Below are positions 15,560 through 23,836 of a stretch of DNA of 64,000 bases, piece after piece. The stretch spans positions 186,001 to 250,000 of the forward strand of contig DASVQQ010000039.1 of the NCBI GenBank assembly GCA_036389035.1. The letters run 5' to 3'. Under the pieces are notes generated by a model. It was given only the letters and a program-made list of their open reading frames with translations. It searched no databases and was not told where the DNA came from. The DNA is from Jatrophihabitans sp. (lineage in GTDB: Bacteria; Actinomycetota; Actinomycetes; Mycobacteriales; Jatrophihabitantaceae). How positions within the stretch are numbered: the first letter of the stretch is position 1; every line of letters starts with the position of its first letter. Both the position numbers and the translations under genes were made by a program.

Positions 15560-18418
15560 GTGGCAGGCAAGGCCCGCGTACACGAGCTCGCCAAAGAGCT
15601 CGGCGTACCCAGCAAGGAAGTTCTGGCAAAGCTCAGCGAACTCGGCGAGTTCGTCAAGAGCGCATCGTCCACGGTCGAAGCCCCGGTCGCCCGGCGGCTG
15701 CGTGAGGCGTTCCCCGCCGCGGCTCCGGCTCCGGCCAAGAAGACCGCCCCCAAACCCGTACCCCAGCCCGTCACCGAGGCCGCTCCGGCCCCGGTGACCA
15801 CGCCCGCCCCTGCTCCGACGCCCGCGGTGGCGCCGGTGGCCGCGCCGACTCCGATCGCGGCAAGCGCCGCGCCGGCGGCCGCGCCGACTCAGGACGGCGG
15901 CCTGGCCCGGCCGGCGGCTCCGACGCCGGCGCCCCGGCCCGGCGCGCCGCGACCCGGTGGCCAGCGAGTGGCGAACAACCCGTTCGGCGTGGGCGGCGGC
16001 CAGGCCGCGCCCCGCCCGGCAGCTCCGCGTCCGGGCGGCTCGCCCTCCGGGCAGTCCCAGATGCCGCCGCGTCCGGCCGGCCCGCGTCCCGGCGGCCCCG
16101 CCGGCGCCGGTGGTCCGCGTCCGAACCCAGGCATGATGCCGCCCCGTCCGAACCCGGGCATGATGCCCGGCCGTGGTGGCGGTCCCGGTGGCCCGGGCGG
16201 CCCAGGCCGTCCCGGCGCGCCCGGACGTCCCGGCGGCCCCGGTGGCGCCGGAGCCGGCCGTCCCGGTGGTCCCGGCCGTCCTGGTGGCGCTCCCGGAACC
16301 AGCGGCGGTTACCGCGGTGGTCCCGGCGGCGGCGCTCCCGGCGCCGGTGGCGGTTACCGCGGCGGTCCCGGCGGTGCGCCTGGTGGCGCGCCGGGTGGTG
16401 GCGGCGGTGGCGGTGGCGGTGGCGGTGGCTTCGGCCCCCGTCCCGGTGGCGGTGGTCCCGGTGGCCGGGGCCGAGGCGCTGGCACCGCGGGCGCGTTCGG
16501 CCGGCAGGGTGGCCGTCCGACCCGTGGCCGCAAGAGCAAGAAGCAGCGCCGTCAAGAGTTCGACAACATGTCGGCCCCGTCGCTGGGCGGTGTGCAGGTT
16601 CCCCGCGGTACCGGTGAGGTGCTGCGGCTGCCCCGCGGCGCGTCGCTGTCGGACTTCGCGGACAAGATCAACGCTGAGCCTGCCGCCCTGGTCACGGTGA
16701 TGTTCCACCTCGGCGAGATGGTCACCGCGACCCAGTCGGTCAACGAAGAGGTCCTGCAGTTGCTGGGCGCCGAGCTGAACTACAACGTTCAGGTCGTCAG
16801 CCCCGAGGACGAGGACCGCGAGCTGCTGGAGTCCTTCGACCTGACCTTCGGCGACGACGAGGGCGGGGACGAGGCGCTGGTGGCCCGTCCGCCGGTGGTG
16901 ACCGTGATGGGTCACGTCGATCACGGTAAGACCCGGCTGCTCGACGCGATCCGCAAGTCCAACGTCATCGCCGGTGAGGCCGGTGGCATCACCCAGCACA
17001 TCGGCGCCTACCAGGTGCACGTCGGCCACGAGGGCGTCGACCGGGCGATCACGTTCATCGACACCCCCGGTCACGAGGCGTTCACCGCCATGCGTGCCCG
17101 TGGCGCCTCCACCACCGACATCGTGGTGCTGGTGGTCGCGGCCGACGACGGGGTGATGCCCCAGACGATCGAGGCGCTCAACCACGCCCAGGCCGCCGAT
17201 GTGCCGGTCGTGGTCGCGGTGAACAAGATCGACAAGGAAGGCGCGAACCCGCAGAAGGTGCGCCAGCAGCTCACCGAATACGGGCTGGTGGCCGAGGAGT
17301 ACGGCGGCGACACGCTGTTCGTCGATGTCTCGGCGCGCAACAACCTCAACATCGACGGGCTGCTCGAAGGCATCCTGCTGACCGCGGACGCGGCCCTGGA
17401 CCTGCGGGCCAACCCGCACCAGGACGCCCAGGGCATCGCCATCGAGGCGCACCTGGACCGCGGCCGTGGCCCGGTGGCGACCGTCCTGGTGCAGCGCGGA
17501 ACGCTGCACGTCGGTGACTCGATCGTCGCCGGCGACGCCTTCGGCCGGGTCCGGGCGATGCTCGATGACGACGGCAAGACGGTCGACCAGGCAGGCCCCG
17601 GCTCTCCGGTGATGGTGCTGGGCCTGACGTCGGTTCCCGGCGCCGGTGACTCGTTCATCGTCGTCGAGGAGGACCGGATCGCGCGCCAGATCGCCGACCG
17701 CCGGTCGGCCCGGGAGCGCAACGCCCAGTTGGCCTCCAACCGTCGCCGGATCTCCCTGGACGACCTGGACAAGGCGCTGGCCGCTGGTGAGGTTCAGCAG
17801 CTGAACCTGATCATCAAGGGTGACGTGTCCGGTTCGGTGGAAGCCCTCGAGGACTCGCTGCTCAAGATCGAGCTCAACGACGGCAACGACGAGGTCTCGC
17901 TGCGGGTGATCGGCCGTGGTGTCGGCGCCATCACCGAGAACGACATCAACCTCGCCATCGCCTCGGACGCGGTCGTGATCGGCTTCAACGTCCGGCCCGA
18001 GGGCAAGGCGCGCGAGGCCGCCGAGCGCGAAGGCGTCGATGTCCGGTACTACACGGTCATCTACCAGGCGATCGACGAGATCGAGGCCGCGCTCAAGGGC
18101 ATGCTCAAGCCCGAGTTCGAAGAGGCGCAGCTGGGCACCGCCGAGGTCCGCGAGGTCTTCCGGGTTCCCAAGATCGGCAACATCGCGGGTTCGATCGTCC
18201 GCTCGGGCACCATCCGGCGAAACTCCAAGGCCCGGCTGGTCCGCGATGGCATCGTCGTCAACGAGCACCTGAACGTGGAGTCGCTGCGGCGGTTCAAGGA
18301 CGACGCCACCGAGGTTCGCGAGGGATTCGAGTGCGGTATCGGGCTCGGGTCGTTCAACGACATCAAGATCGGCGACATCGTCGAGACCTACGAGATGCGC
18401 GAGAAGCCGCGCGGCTAG
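15560..18418 (+). CDS. infB: Translation initiation factor IF-2
   Basis: IF-2 is the GTPase that places initiator tRNA on the 30S subunit and promotes subunit joining. The 952-residue protein begins with the small IF2N domain (AGKARVHELAKELGVPSKEV). A very long low-complexity Ala/Pro then Gly/Pro/Arg-rich stretch covers about residues 55-325, including a run of nine glycines. A second IF2N-like segment follows, then the G domain with GHVDHGKT, DTPGHEAF and NKID, and domains II-IV (ending EMREKPRG). GTG 15560 has AGGAG at 6 bases. Such Gly-rich linkers are common in actinobacteria. Transcript readthrough from nusA-ylxR is likely. Confidence 0.98.
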   Translation: MAGKARVHELAKELGVPSKEVLAKLSELGEFVKSASSTVEAPVARRLREAFPAAAPAPAKKTAPKPVPQPVTEAAPAPVTTPAPAPTPAVAPVAAPTPIAASAAPAAAPTQDGGLARPAAPTPAPRPGAPRPGGQRVANNPFGVGGGQAAPRPAAPRPGGSPSGQSQMPPRPAGPRPGGPAGAGGPRPNPGMMPPRPNPGMMPGRGGGPGGPGGPGRPGAPGRPGGPGGAGAGRPGGPGRPGGAPGTSGGYRGGPGGGAPGAGGGYRGGPGGAPGGAPGGGGGGGGGGGGFGPRPGGGGPGGRGRGAGTAGAFGRQGGRPTRGRKSKKQRRQEFDNMSAPSLGGVQVPRGTGEVLRLPRGASLSDFADKINAEPAALVTVMFHLGEMVTATQSVNEEVLQLLGAELNYNVQVVSPEDEDRELLESFDLTFGDDEGGDEALVARPPVVTVMGHVDHGKTRLLDAIRKSNVIAGEAGGITQHIGAYQVHVGHEGVDRAITFIDTPGHEAFTAMRARGASTTDIVVLVVAADDGVMPQTIEALNHAQAADVPVVVAVNKIDKEGANPQKVRQQLTEYGLVAEEYGGDTLFVDVSARNNLNIDGLLEGILLTADAALDLRANPHQDAQGIAIEAHLDRGRGPVATVLVQRGTLHVGDSIVAGDAFGRVRAMLDDDGKTVDQAGPGSPVMVLGLTSVPGAGDSFIVVEEDRIARQIADRRSARERNAQLASNRRRISLDDLDKALAAGEVQQLNLIIKGDVSGSVEALEDSLLKIELNDGNDEVSLRVIGRGVGAITENDINLAIASDAVVIGFNVRPEGKAREAAEREGVDVRYYTVIYQAIDEIEAALKGMLKPEFEEAQLGTAEVREVFRVPKIGNIAGSIVRSGTIRRNSKARLVRDGIVVNEHLNVESLRRFKDDATEVREGFECGIGLGSFNDIKIGDIVETYEMREKPRG

Positions 18419-18440
18419 TAGTTCAGCCTTAGTAGTCAGC

Positions 18441-18502
18441 GAGGCCCACCGGTCATGCTCAGCGCCGTCCGCGGCGCTGGGCATGACCCTTCGGGGGGCC
18501 TC
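18441..18502 (+). terminator. Long stem-loop between infB and rbfA
   Basis: GGTCATGCTCAGCGCC (18451-18466) pairs with GGCGCTGGGCATGACC (18473-18488): 16 bp with a single G-U pair around a 6-base loop. GAGGCCC (18441-18447) and GGGCCTC (18496-18502) can extend it. It lies in the 109-bp gap between two co-directional genes and may terminate or attenuate transcription, or stabilise the infB message. Confidence 0.6.
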
Positions 18503-18527
18503 ACACCGACAGCAAAGGAGTTCAGCC

Positions 18528-18965
18528 ATGGCCGATTCGCCACGCTCCCGCAGAATGGCCGGTCGCATCCGGCAGATCGTCGCCTCCTACATCGAGAGCC
18601 AGATCAAGGATCCGAGGCTGGGCATGGTGACCGTCACCGACGTCAAGATCACCGGTGACCTGCACGACGCCTCGGTGTACTACACGGTGCTCGGCGACGA
18701 CGTCGAACGGGCCGATTCCGCTGCCGCGCTCGAGGCCGCCAAGGGACAGATCCGCAGCGAGGTCGGACGCCAGACCGGGGTCAAGTTCACCCCGACGGTG
18801 TCGTTCTACCTCGACGAGCTGCCCCAGTCCGCGCAGCACATCGACGAGTTGCTCGCCGTCGCCCGGCAGGCCGACGCCCAGGTCGAGGCGGCCCGGGCAC
18901 ACGCGGTCCCGGCCGGGGACCCAGATCCCTACCGCAAGCCACGTGCGACCGACGACGAGGAGTAG
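18528..18965 (+). CDS. rbfA: 30S ribosome-binding factor RbfA
   Basis: RbfA binds the 30S subunit late in assembly and is needed for 16S rRNA 5' processing and cold adaptation. The 145-residue protein has the KH-like fold with RMAGRIRQIVASYIESQIKD, LGMVTVTDVKITGDL and FYLDELPQSAQHIDELL. The C-terminal Ala/Pro/Asp-rich tail is typical of actinobacterial RbfA. ATG 18528 has AAAGGAG 7 bases upstream. A strong hairpin lies between infB and this gene, so its expression may be partly uncoupled. Confidence 0.96.
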   Translation: MADSPRSRRMAGRIRQIVASYIESQIKDPRLGMVTVTDVKITGDLHDASVYYTVLGDDVERADSAAALEAAKGQIRSEVGRQTGVKFTPTVSFYLDELPQSAQHIDELLAVARQADAQVEAARAHAVPAGDPDPYRKPRATDDEE

Positions 18966-19488
18966 CCGCGCGGACGGCGGCAACGACGGCGCCGGCCCAG
19001 TTCGTCTCCGGCCGGCCACCGAGTCCGACTGGCCGCTGATCTGGCCGTTCTGGCATCAGATCGTGGCTGCCGGCGACACCTACTGCTACGACCCGGCGAT
19101 GGGCTGCGAGGCCGGTCGCCGACTGTGGTTCGGCTCGCCGCCCGACCAGGTCTGGCTGGTGACCGGCTCGGACGGCACGGTGCTGGGCAGCTACCGGCTC
19201 GGCCCGAACAAGGCCGGCCCGGGCGCGCACATCGGCACCGCCTCCTACATGGTCAGCGAGGCCGCCCGGGGCCGCGGGGTCGGCCGGGCGATGGTGTCGC
19301 ACAGCCAGGCGCAGGCGAGTATGGCCGGCTACCGGGGCATCCAGTTCAACGCCGTCGCGGCCTCCAACACGCACGCGGTCACGCTCTACCTCGAACTCGG
19401 GTTCAGCGTCATCGGCACGGTGCCCGGCGGGTTCGCCCATCCCGAGCAGGGTTTCGTCGATCTGCTGATCATGTTCTGCGAGCTGTGA
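18943..19488 (+). CDS. GNAT family N-acetyltransferase
   Basis: The C-terminal 160 residues form a GNAT fold resembling phosphinothricin/amino-acid acetyltransferases: RPATESDWPLIWPFW, IVAAGDTYCYD, MVSEAARGRGVGRAMV (acetyl-CoA loop), FNAVAASNTHAVTLYLELGF. The only canonical start before the domain is GTG 18943, overlapping rbfA by 23 bp and giving 181 residues with a poorly conserved N-terminus. It has a weak ribosome-binding site, and translational coupling to rbfA is likely. In many actinobacteria the DHH phosphoesterase NrnA lies at this spot; here it is absent. Substrate unknown. Confidence 0.85.
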   Translation: MRPTTRSSRADGGNDGAGPVRLRPATESDWPLIWPFWHQIVAAGDTYCYDPAMGCEAGRRLWFGSPPDQVWLVTGSDGTVLGSYRLGPNKAGPGAHIGTASYMVSEAARGRGVGRAMVSHSQAQASMAGYRGIQFNAVAASNTHAVTLYLELGFSVIGTVPGGFAHPEQGFVDLLIMFCEL

Positions 19489-19495
19489 GCCGGCG

Positions 19496-20839
19496 TTGAG
19501 CAGCGATCCGGCGTTGAGCAGCCCCGAGCCGGTCGACCTCGTCGACGTCCCGACCCGCCGGATCGTGTCGCTGGCGGCCTCGGCGTTCGTGGTGCTGGCC
19601 GCCGAGCCGATGTTCCTGCTGGTCGACACCGCCGTGGTCGGGCACCTCGGCCGGGTCGAGCTGGCGGCCCTGGGCGCGTCCGGCACGGTGATGACGATGC
19701 TGACGGTGCTCGGCACCTCGTTGGAGTACGGCACCACCGGGCGGGCGGCCCGCTACTTCGGCGCCGGACGCCGCTCGGCTGCCGTGAACGAGGGCGTCCA
19801 GGCGTCCTGGCTGGCGTTGTGGATCGGGCTGCTGGCGGTGCTGGTCGGCCAGCTGGTGGCCCGGCCGGTGGTCCAGGCCATCACCGGCGGCCCGGGCCCG
19901 GTCGCCGACGCGGCCACCGAGTGGCTGCGGGTCGCCATCCTGGGTTTGCCCGGCATCCTGATCGTGCTGGCCGGCAACGGCTGGCTGCGGGGCGTGCAGG
20001 ACACCCGGACGCCGGTGCGGATCGTGGTCATCGCCAACGCGCTGTCCGCGCTCGCCTCGCCGCTGCTGGTCTATCCGGCCGGTCTGGGGTTGACCGGTTC
20101 GGCGATCGCGAACGTGCTGGCCCAGTGGGTCGGCGCGCTGCTGTTCCTGCGGGCGATCCGCGCCGAGCAGGTGCCGATCGCCATGGACCGCAAGGTGATG
20201 CGCAAGCAGCTGGTGGTCAGCCGCGACCTGGTGGTCCGGGCGCTGGCTTTCCAGGCGGCCTACCTCACGGCGGCCGGGGCGGCCGGCCGGATGGGCGCGG
20301 CGGAGCTGGCCGCGCACCAGGTCGGCCTGCTGCTGTGGACGTTCATCGCGCTGCTGCTGGACTCGTTCGCGATCGCGGCGCAGGCGCTGATCGGCGCGGC
20401 GCTGGGCGGCGGGGCGGTCGCGGCGGCCAAGCGCACCGCCTGGCGGGTCAGCCGCTACGGTTTCACCGCCGGGGTGGTGTTCGCGGTGGTGATGGCGGCC
20501 GGCTGGTACCTGATCCCGGCCCTGTTCACCTCTGATGCGGGCGTTCGCGAGCAGATGCACGTGCTGTGGCCGTGGCTGGTCTGCATGATGCCGGTCGCCG
20601 GCATCGTCTTCGCGCTGGACGGCGTGCTGCTCGGCGCCGGTGACAACGCCTTCATCCGCAGCGTCACCCTGGTCGGGGCGCTCGGCGGCTTCGTGCCGCT
20701 GTGCCTGCTGGCGTTGTGGCTGGACTGGGGGCTGTCCGGGGTCTGGGCGGGCCTGGCGGCCTTCATCGGGCTGCGGTTCGTCGGGATGGTGTGGCGGACC
20801 CGGTCCGGGCGCTGGCTGGTGGTCGGCGAGCAGCGCTGA
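19496..20839 (+). CDS. dinF: MATE family efflux transporter (DinF-like)
   Basis: This 447-residue integral membrane protein with about 12 predicted segments belongs to the DinF branch of the MATE multidrug/sodium-coupled exporters. The first segment carries the typical EPMFLLVDTAVVGHLG motif; other hallmarks are ALGASGTVM, GNGWLRGVQDTRTPV, and AHQVGLLLWTF. The TTG at 19496 follows the GNAT stop by 7 bp; a second TTG six codons downstream is an alternative. Location between rbfA and truB is the usual actinobacterial one. The transported substrate is unknown. Confidence 0.93.
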   Translation: MSSDPALSSPEPVDLVDVPTRRIVSLAASAFVVLAAEPMFLLVDTAVVGHLGRVELAALGASGTVMTMLTVLGTSLEYGTTGRAARYFGAGRRSAAVNEGVQASWLALWIGLLAVLVGQLVARPVVQAITGGPGPVADAATEWLRVAILGLPGILIVLAGNGWLRGVQDTRTPVRIVVIANALSALASPLLVYPAGLGLTGSAIANVLAQWVGALLFLRAIRAEQVPIAMDRKVMRKQLVVSRDLVVRALAFQAAYLTAAGAAGRMGAAELAAHQVGLLLWTFIALLLDSFAIAAQALIGAALGGGAVAAAKRTAWRVSRYGFTAGVVFAVVMAAGWYLIPALFTSDAGVREQMHVLWPWLVCMMPVAGIVFALDGVLLGAGDNAFIRSVTLVGALGGFVPLCLLALWLDWGLSGVWAGLAAFIGLRFVGMVWRTRSGRWLVVGEQR

Positions 20840-20900
20840 CCCGCGCGCCCGGTTCGCTACCCTCTCCGCGGAACGCGGGACCCACGATGCGAAGGACGAC

Positions 20901-21803
20901 ATGGCGAAGAAGGGCCCGACCGGGCCGGGCGGGTTGATCATCGTCGACAAGCCGGCCGGCATGACCTCCCACGACGTGGTCGCCAAGGTCCGCCGGATCG
21001 CCGGCACCCGCCGGGTCGGGCACGCCGGCACGCTGGACCCGATGGCGACCGGGGTGCTGGTGCTGGGCGTGGAGCGGGCCACCAAGCTGATGAATCACCT
21101 GATCCTCACCGACAAGACCTACCTGGCCACCATCCGGCTGGGTGAGACGACCAGCACCGACGACGCCGAGGGGACGGTGCTGTCCGCTGCCTCGGCCGCC
21201 GAGCTCGACCCGGCCGCCATCCGGTCCGCGATCAGCGCCCTGACCGGTGAGATCCTGCAGCGGCCGTCCTCGGTGTCGGCGATCAAGGTGGCCGGTGAGC
21301 GGGCCTACGCCCGGGTGCGGGCCGGCGAGACGGTGGAGCTGGCGGCCAGGCCGGTGACGGTGCAGCGGTTCGAGCTGGTCAGCGAGCCGCGCCGGGCGGG
21401 GGAGTGCTGTGACCTGGATGTGCTGGTGGACTGCACCTCGGGCACCTACGTCCGGGCATTGGCCCGTGACCTGGGTGAGCTGCTCGGGGTCGGCGGCCAC
21501 CTCACCGCGCTGCGCCGCACCCGGGTCGGGGTGTTCACCGTGGCGCAGGCGCTGAGCCTGGAGCAGCTGGCCGAACTGCCCGACCCGATCGCGCTGCCGC
21601 TGCCGCGGGCGATCGCGGCCACCATGCCGGTGCGCGCGCTGAGCCCGGCCGAGGCCGGCGAGCTGACGTTCGGCCGCACCATTCCCCCGGCCGGCATCGA
21701 GGGCGTCTACGGCGGAATCGCCGAGACCGGCGAGGCGGTGGCGCTGCTGCGGGAGTCCGACGGCCGCGCCCGGCCGGTGCTCGGTTTCACCCCCGCCAGT
21801 TGA
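20901..21803 (+). CDS. truB: tRNA pseudouridine(55) synthase TruB
   Basis: TruB makes pseudouridine 55 in the T-loop of tRNAs. The catalytic aspartate is in GHAGTLDPMATG near residue 43. KPAGMTSHDVV, ALTGEILQRPSSVSAIKVAGERAY and CTSGTYVRALARDLGE are the other family signatures, and a C-terminal PUA-like region follows. At 300 residues the length is normal. ATG 20901 follows a GAAGGACGAC purine tract. ribF and rpsO, which often follow truB in actinobacteria, are not present downstream. Confidence 0.97.
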   Translation: MAKKGPTGPGGLIIVDKPAGMTSHDVVAKVRRIAGTRRVGHAGTLDPMATGVLVLGVERATKLMNHLILTDKTYLATIRLGETTSTDDAEGTVLSAASAAELDPAAIRSAISALTGEILQRPSSVSAIKVAGERAYARVRAGETVELAARPVTVQRFELVSEPRRAGECCDLDVLVDCTSGTYVRALARDLGELLGVGGHLTALRRTRVGVFTVAQALSLEQLAELPDPIALPLPRAIAATMPVRALSPAEAGELTFGRTIPPAGIEGVYGGIAETGEAVALLRESDGRARPVLGFTPAS

Positions 21804-21950
21804 GGGCGCGCCCGCCGGATGGGCGGGGACGTCCCGGGCCGGCGGCTAAACTATGCCCGAAGAGCCCGCCTGCGGTTCGCGCTCGCGGCGCGTCGGAGCT
21901 GCGCTCATCGCAGTGGAACCGATCCCATCCTTTAGGAGACGTAGCGACTC

Positions 21951-22514
21951 ATGGCCACCACGAATGACCTGAAGAACGGCCTGGTGCTCAACATCGACGG
22001 CCAGCTGTGGACCGTCGTGGAGTTCCAGCACGTCAAGCCGGGCAAGGGCGGCGCATTCGTGCGGACCACGCTGAAGAACGTGCTGTCGGGCAAGGTGGTC
22101 GACCGGACCTTCAACGCCGGCACCAAGGTCGAGACCGCGACGGTGGACAAGCGGGCGATGACCTACCTCTACAAGGAGGGCGAGGACTTCGTCTTCATGG
22201 ACGGCGACACCTACGAGCAGATGCACGTGCCCGCCAGGGTGGTCGGTGACGGCGCGAACTACCTGCTCGACAACGCCGAGGCGGTGGTCGCGGTGCACGA
22301 GGGCCTTCCGCTCTACATCGAACTGCCGACCTCGGTCGAGCTGCTGATCACCTACACCGAGCCGGGACTGCAGGGCGACCGGGCGACCGGCGGCACCAAG
22401 CCCGCCACGGTGGAGACCGGCGCCGAGGTGCAGGTGCCGCTGTTCGTCACCACCGGCGAGAAGATCAAGATCGACACCCGGGACGGCCGTTACCTCGGCC
22501 GGATCAACAGTTGA
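21951..22514 (+). CDS. efp: Translation elongation factor P
   Basis: EF-P relieves ribosome stalling at polyproline stretches. The three beta-barrel domains span the usual 187 residues. The modification-loop lysine is in KPGKGGAFVR near residue 33. The C-terminal signature DTRDGRYLGRINS is intact. The ATG at 21951 has AGGAG upstream (TTTAGGAGACG). A gap of about 147 bp separates it from truB and probably holds the promoter for efp-nusB. Polyproline-containing IF2 encoded nearby is a possible client. Confidence 0.97.
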   Translation: MATTNDLKNGLVLNIDGQLWTVVEFQHVKPGKGGAFVRTTLKNVLSGKVVDRTFNAGTKVETATVDKRAMTYLYKEGEDFVFMDGDTYEQMHVPARVVGDGANYLLDNAEAVVAVHEGLPLYIELPTSVELLITYTEPGLQGDRATGGTKPATVETGAEVQVPLFVTTGEKIKIDTRDGRYLGRINS

Positions 22515-22523
22515 GCATCTAGC

Positions 22524-22946
22524 ATGGCCGCCCGCAGCAAGGCCCGAAAACGCGCCGTCGACCTGATCTACGAGGCTGATCTTCGCGGAGCCGATCCGGT
22601 GACGATGCTGGCCGAGCGGATCGCGCTGGCCGACCCGCCGGTCAACGACTACACCGTCGAGCTGATCGAGGGGGTCACCGAGCACCGGGCCGCGATCGAT
22701 CAGCTGCTCACCGACTACTCCGAGGGCTGGACGCTGGACCGGATGCCGGGAGTGGACCGGGCGGTCTTGCGAGTAGGGCTCTACGAGTTGCTGTGGGCGC
22801 CGGATGTGCCGGACGCGGTGGCCATCGACGAGGCGGTCGAGCTGGCCAAGCTGCTGTCCACCGACGAGTCACCCAAGTTCGTCAACGGGATTCTGGGCAG
22901 GGTGCTGCGCGATCAACTACCGGCCGGCGGCGCGAGCGCCACCTGA
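22524..22946 (+). CDS. nusB: Transcription antitermination protein NusB
   Basis: NusB binds boxA RNA with NusE (S10) in rRNA antitermination complexes. The all-helical 140-residue protein begins ARSKARKRAVDLIYEADLRG and ends with the conserved ELAKLLSTDESPKFVNGILGRVL. These match the family's N-terminal arginine-rich helix and C-terminal FVNGvLd motif. It lies 9 bp behind efp, an arrangement conserved in actinobacteria. Confidence 0.96.
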   Translation: MAARSKARKRAVDLIYEADLRGADPVTMLAERIALADPPVNDYTVELIEGVTEHRAAIDQLLTDYSEGWTLDRMPGVDRAVLRVGLYELLWAPDVPDAVAIDEAVELAKLLSTDESPKFVNGILGRVLRDQLPAGGASAT

Positions 22947-22977
22947 GGTCGCCCACCGGATGACTCAGGGGCCGGGT

Positions 22978-23014
22978 GACTCAGGGTCTGAGGCCCTGGT
23001 CTGAGGCCCTAGTC
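22978..23014. terminator. Possible bidirectional terminator between nusB and bldD
   Basis: GACTCAGGG (22978-22986) can pair with CCCTAGTC (23007-23014), with one bulge. Inside lies a 13-bp direct repeat, TCTGAGGCCCT(G/A)G, at 22987 and 23000. The element sits where nusB and bldD converge and covers the last two codons of bldD. The pairing is imperfect, so this is tentative. Confidence 0.35.
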
Positions 23015-23602
23015 GAGCTGGCCGTGCCCGATCGAGCCCGGGGCCAGCACGCCCCAGCTGAGCAGCTTCTCGGTCAGCCGTTCCAGCGAGGTGTCGAACA
23101 TCAGGGCCAGGGCCCGCAGGTCCTCGCCGCGGATCGAGAGCACCTTGTTGCCGTAGTCGCCACGCTGGCGCTGGATGGAGTGCGCGTAACGCACCAGCGG
23201 CGCGGCGTCCTCGGCGGGCACGTGCTGCAGCTTCTGCAGGTCGAGCACGACCTTGCCGCCGCTGTCGGCCCGGCTGCTGGGCACGCCGTCCTCGGTGGGC
23301 AGCAACTCTGAGATGGGCACGCCGTAGAACTCGGCCAGTTCGGCGAGGCGGGCCACCGACACGGCGCGGTCGCCGCGCTCGTAGGAGCCGACCACGACCG
23401 CCTTCCACTTGCCGTTGGACTTGCGTTCGACGCCGTGCAGGGACAGCCGCTGCTGGGATCGGACCGCCCTCAGCCTGGTGCCGAGCGCACGGGCGTACTC
23501 GCGGTCGCCCGGAGCCAGCCCGGCTGCCTCGGAGCCGACGCCTTCAGCGGCCGAGGCTGCGGCTACGTCTTCACCGATGGTCGGAGTGTTGTGCTCAGTC
23601 AC
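23009..23602 (-). CDS. bldD: BldD-type developmental transcription regulator
   Basis: In Streptomyces BldD is the c-di-GMP-responsive repressor of sporulation genes. The N-terminal helix-turn-helix is near-identical in style to BldD: YARALGTRLRAVRSQQRLSL, then GVERKSNGKWKAVVVGSYER, then DRAVSVARLAELAEFYGV. The C-terminal domain follows, with KVVLDLQKL and RYAHSIQRQRGDYGNKVLSIR. The latter stretch, with the RxxxD/QRQRGD type of motif, corresponds to the c-di-GMP-binding arm, which appears conserved. GTG 23602 has AAGGA 8 bases upstream; a TTG at 23665 would add 21 residues. An Ala/Glu-rich extension of about 40 residues precedes the HTH, longer than in Streptomyces. It is divergent from the pyr operon. 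Confidence 0.9.
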   Translation of the reverse strand: MTEHNTPTIGEDVAAASAAEGVGSEAAGLAPGDREYARALGTRLRAVRSQQRLSLHGVERKSNGKWKAVVVGSYERGDRAVSVARLAELAEFYGVPISELLPTEDGVPSSRADSGGKVVLDLQKLQHVPAEDAAPLVRYAHSIQRQRGDYGNKVLSIRGEDLRALALMFDTSLERLTEKLLSWGVLAPGSIGHGQLD

Positions 23603-23657
23603 GTCCCCGTCCTTAAACGTAAGTGGCCACGCGTGGTAGTCATTGTGGTCTGACTTA

Positions 23658-23723
23658 TTACCCAATGTCTGCTGGTAACGCTGACTTCACAGGGTAACAC
23701 TTCCACATACTGTAACCGGGTAA
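23658..23723. promoter_or_regulatory. Cluster of GGTAAC-like motifs between bldD and pyrR
   Basis: TTACCC (23658), GGTAAC (23674), GGGTAAC (23692), GTAACC (23712) and GGGTAA (23718) occur within 66 bp of the divergent bldD/pyrR intergenic region. GTNA half-sites are part of the BldD box as described in Streptomyces, and CACAGGGTAAC at 23688-23698 keeps one half well. Autoregulation by BldD is possible but not proven. Confidence 0.35.
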
Positions 23724-23790
23724 GCCGACACAAGCGCCCGTACATGGTTGCCATCCTTCATTCTGCTACCGTCGGTGTCTATTCGACGTC

Positions 23791-23836
23791 CCTTTAACGA
23801 CTCGTCCTGTGAGGCGGGGAAGGGGGTCTTCGCAGC
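23791..23836 (+). promoter_or_regulatory. PyrR-binding pyr leader overlapping the pyrR ribosome-binding site
   Basis: The segment CCTTTAACGA...GTCCTGTGAGGCGGGGAAGGGGGTC directly precedes the pyrR start. A GTCC(T)GTGAGGC...GGGGAAGG arrangement resembles the RNA bound by PyrR in actinobacterial pyr leaders. The GGGAAGGGGG tract that acts as ribosome-binding site lies within it, which suggests translational repression by UMP-bound PyrR rather than antitermination. No terminator hairpin is visible between it and pyrR. Confidence 0.6.

Noticed and set aside
15530..18568. A 1012-residue minus-strand frame across infB
   Set aside because: It mirrors infB in a GC-rich antisense frame. The low-complexity Gly-rich region on the plus strand produces long antisense openness.
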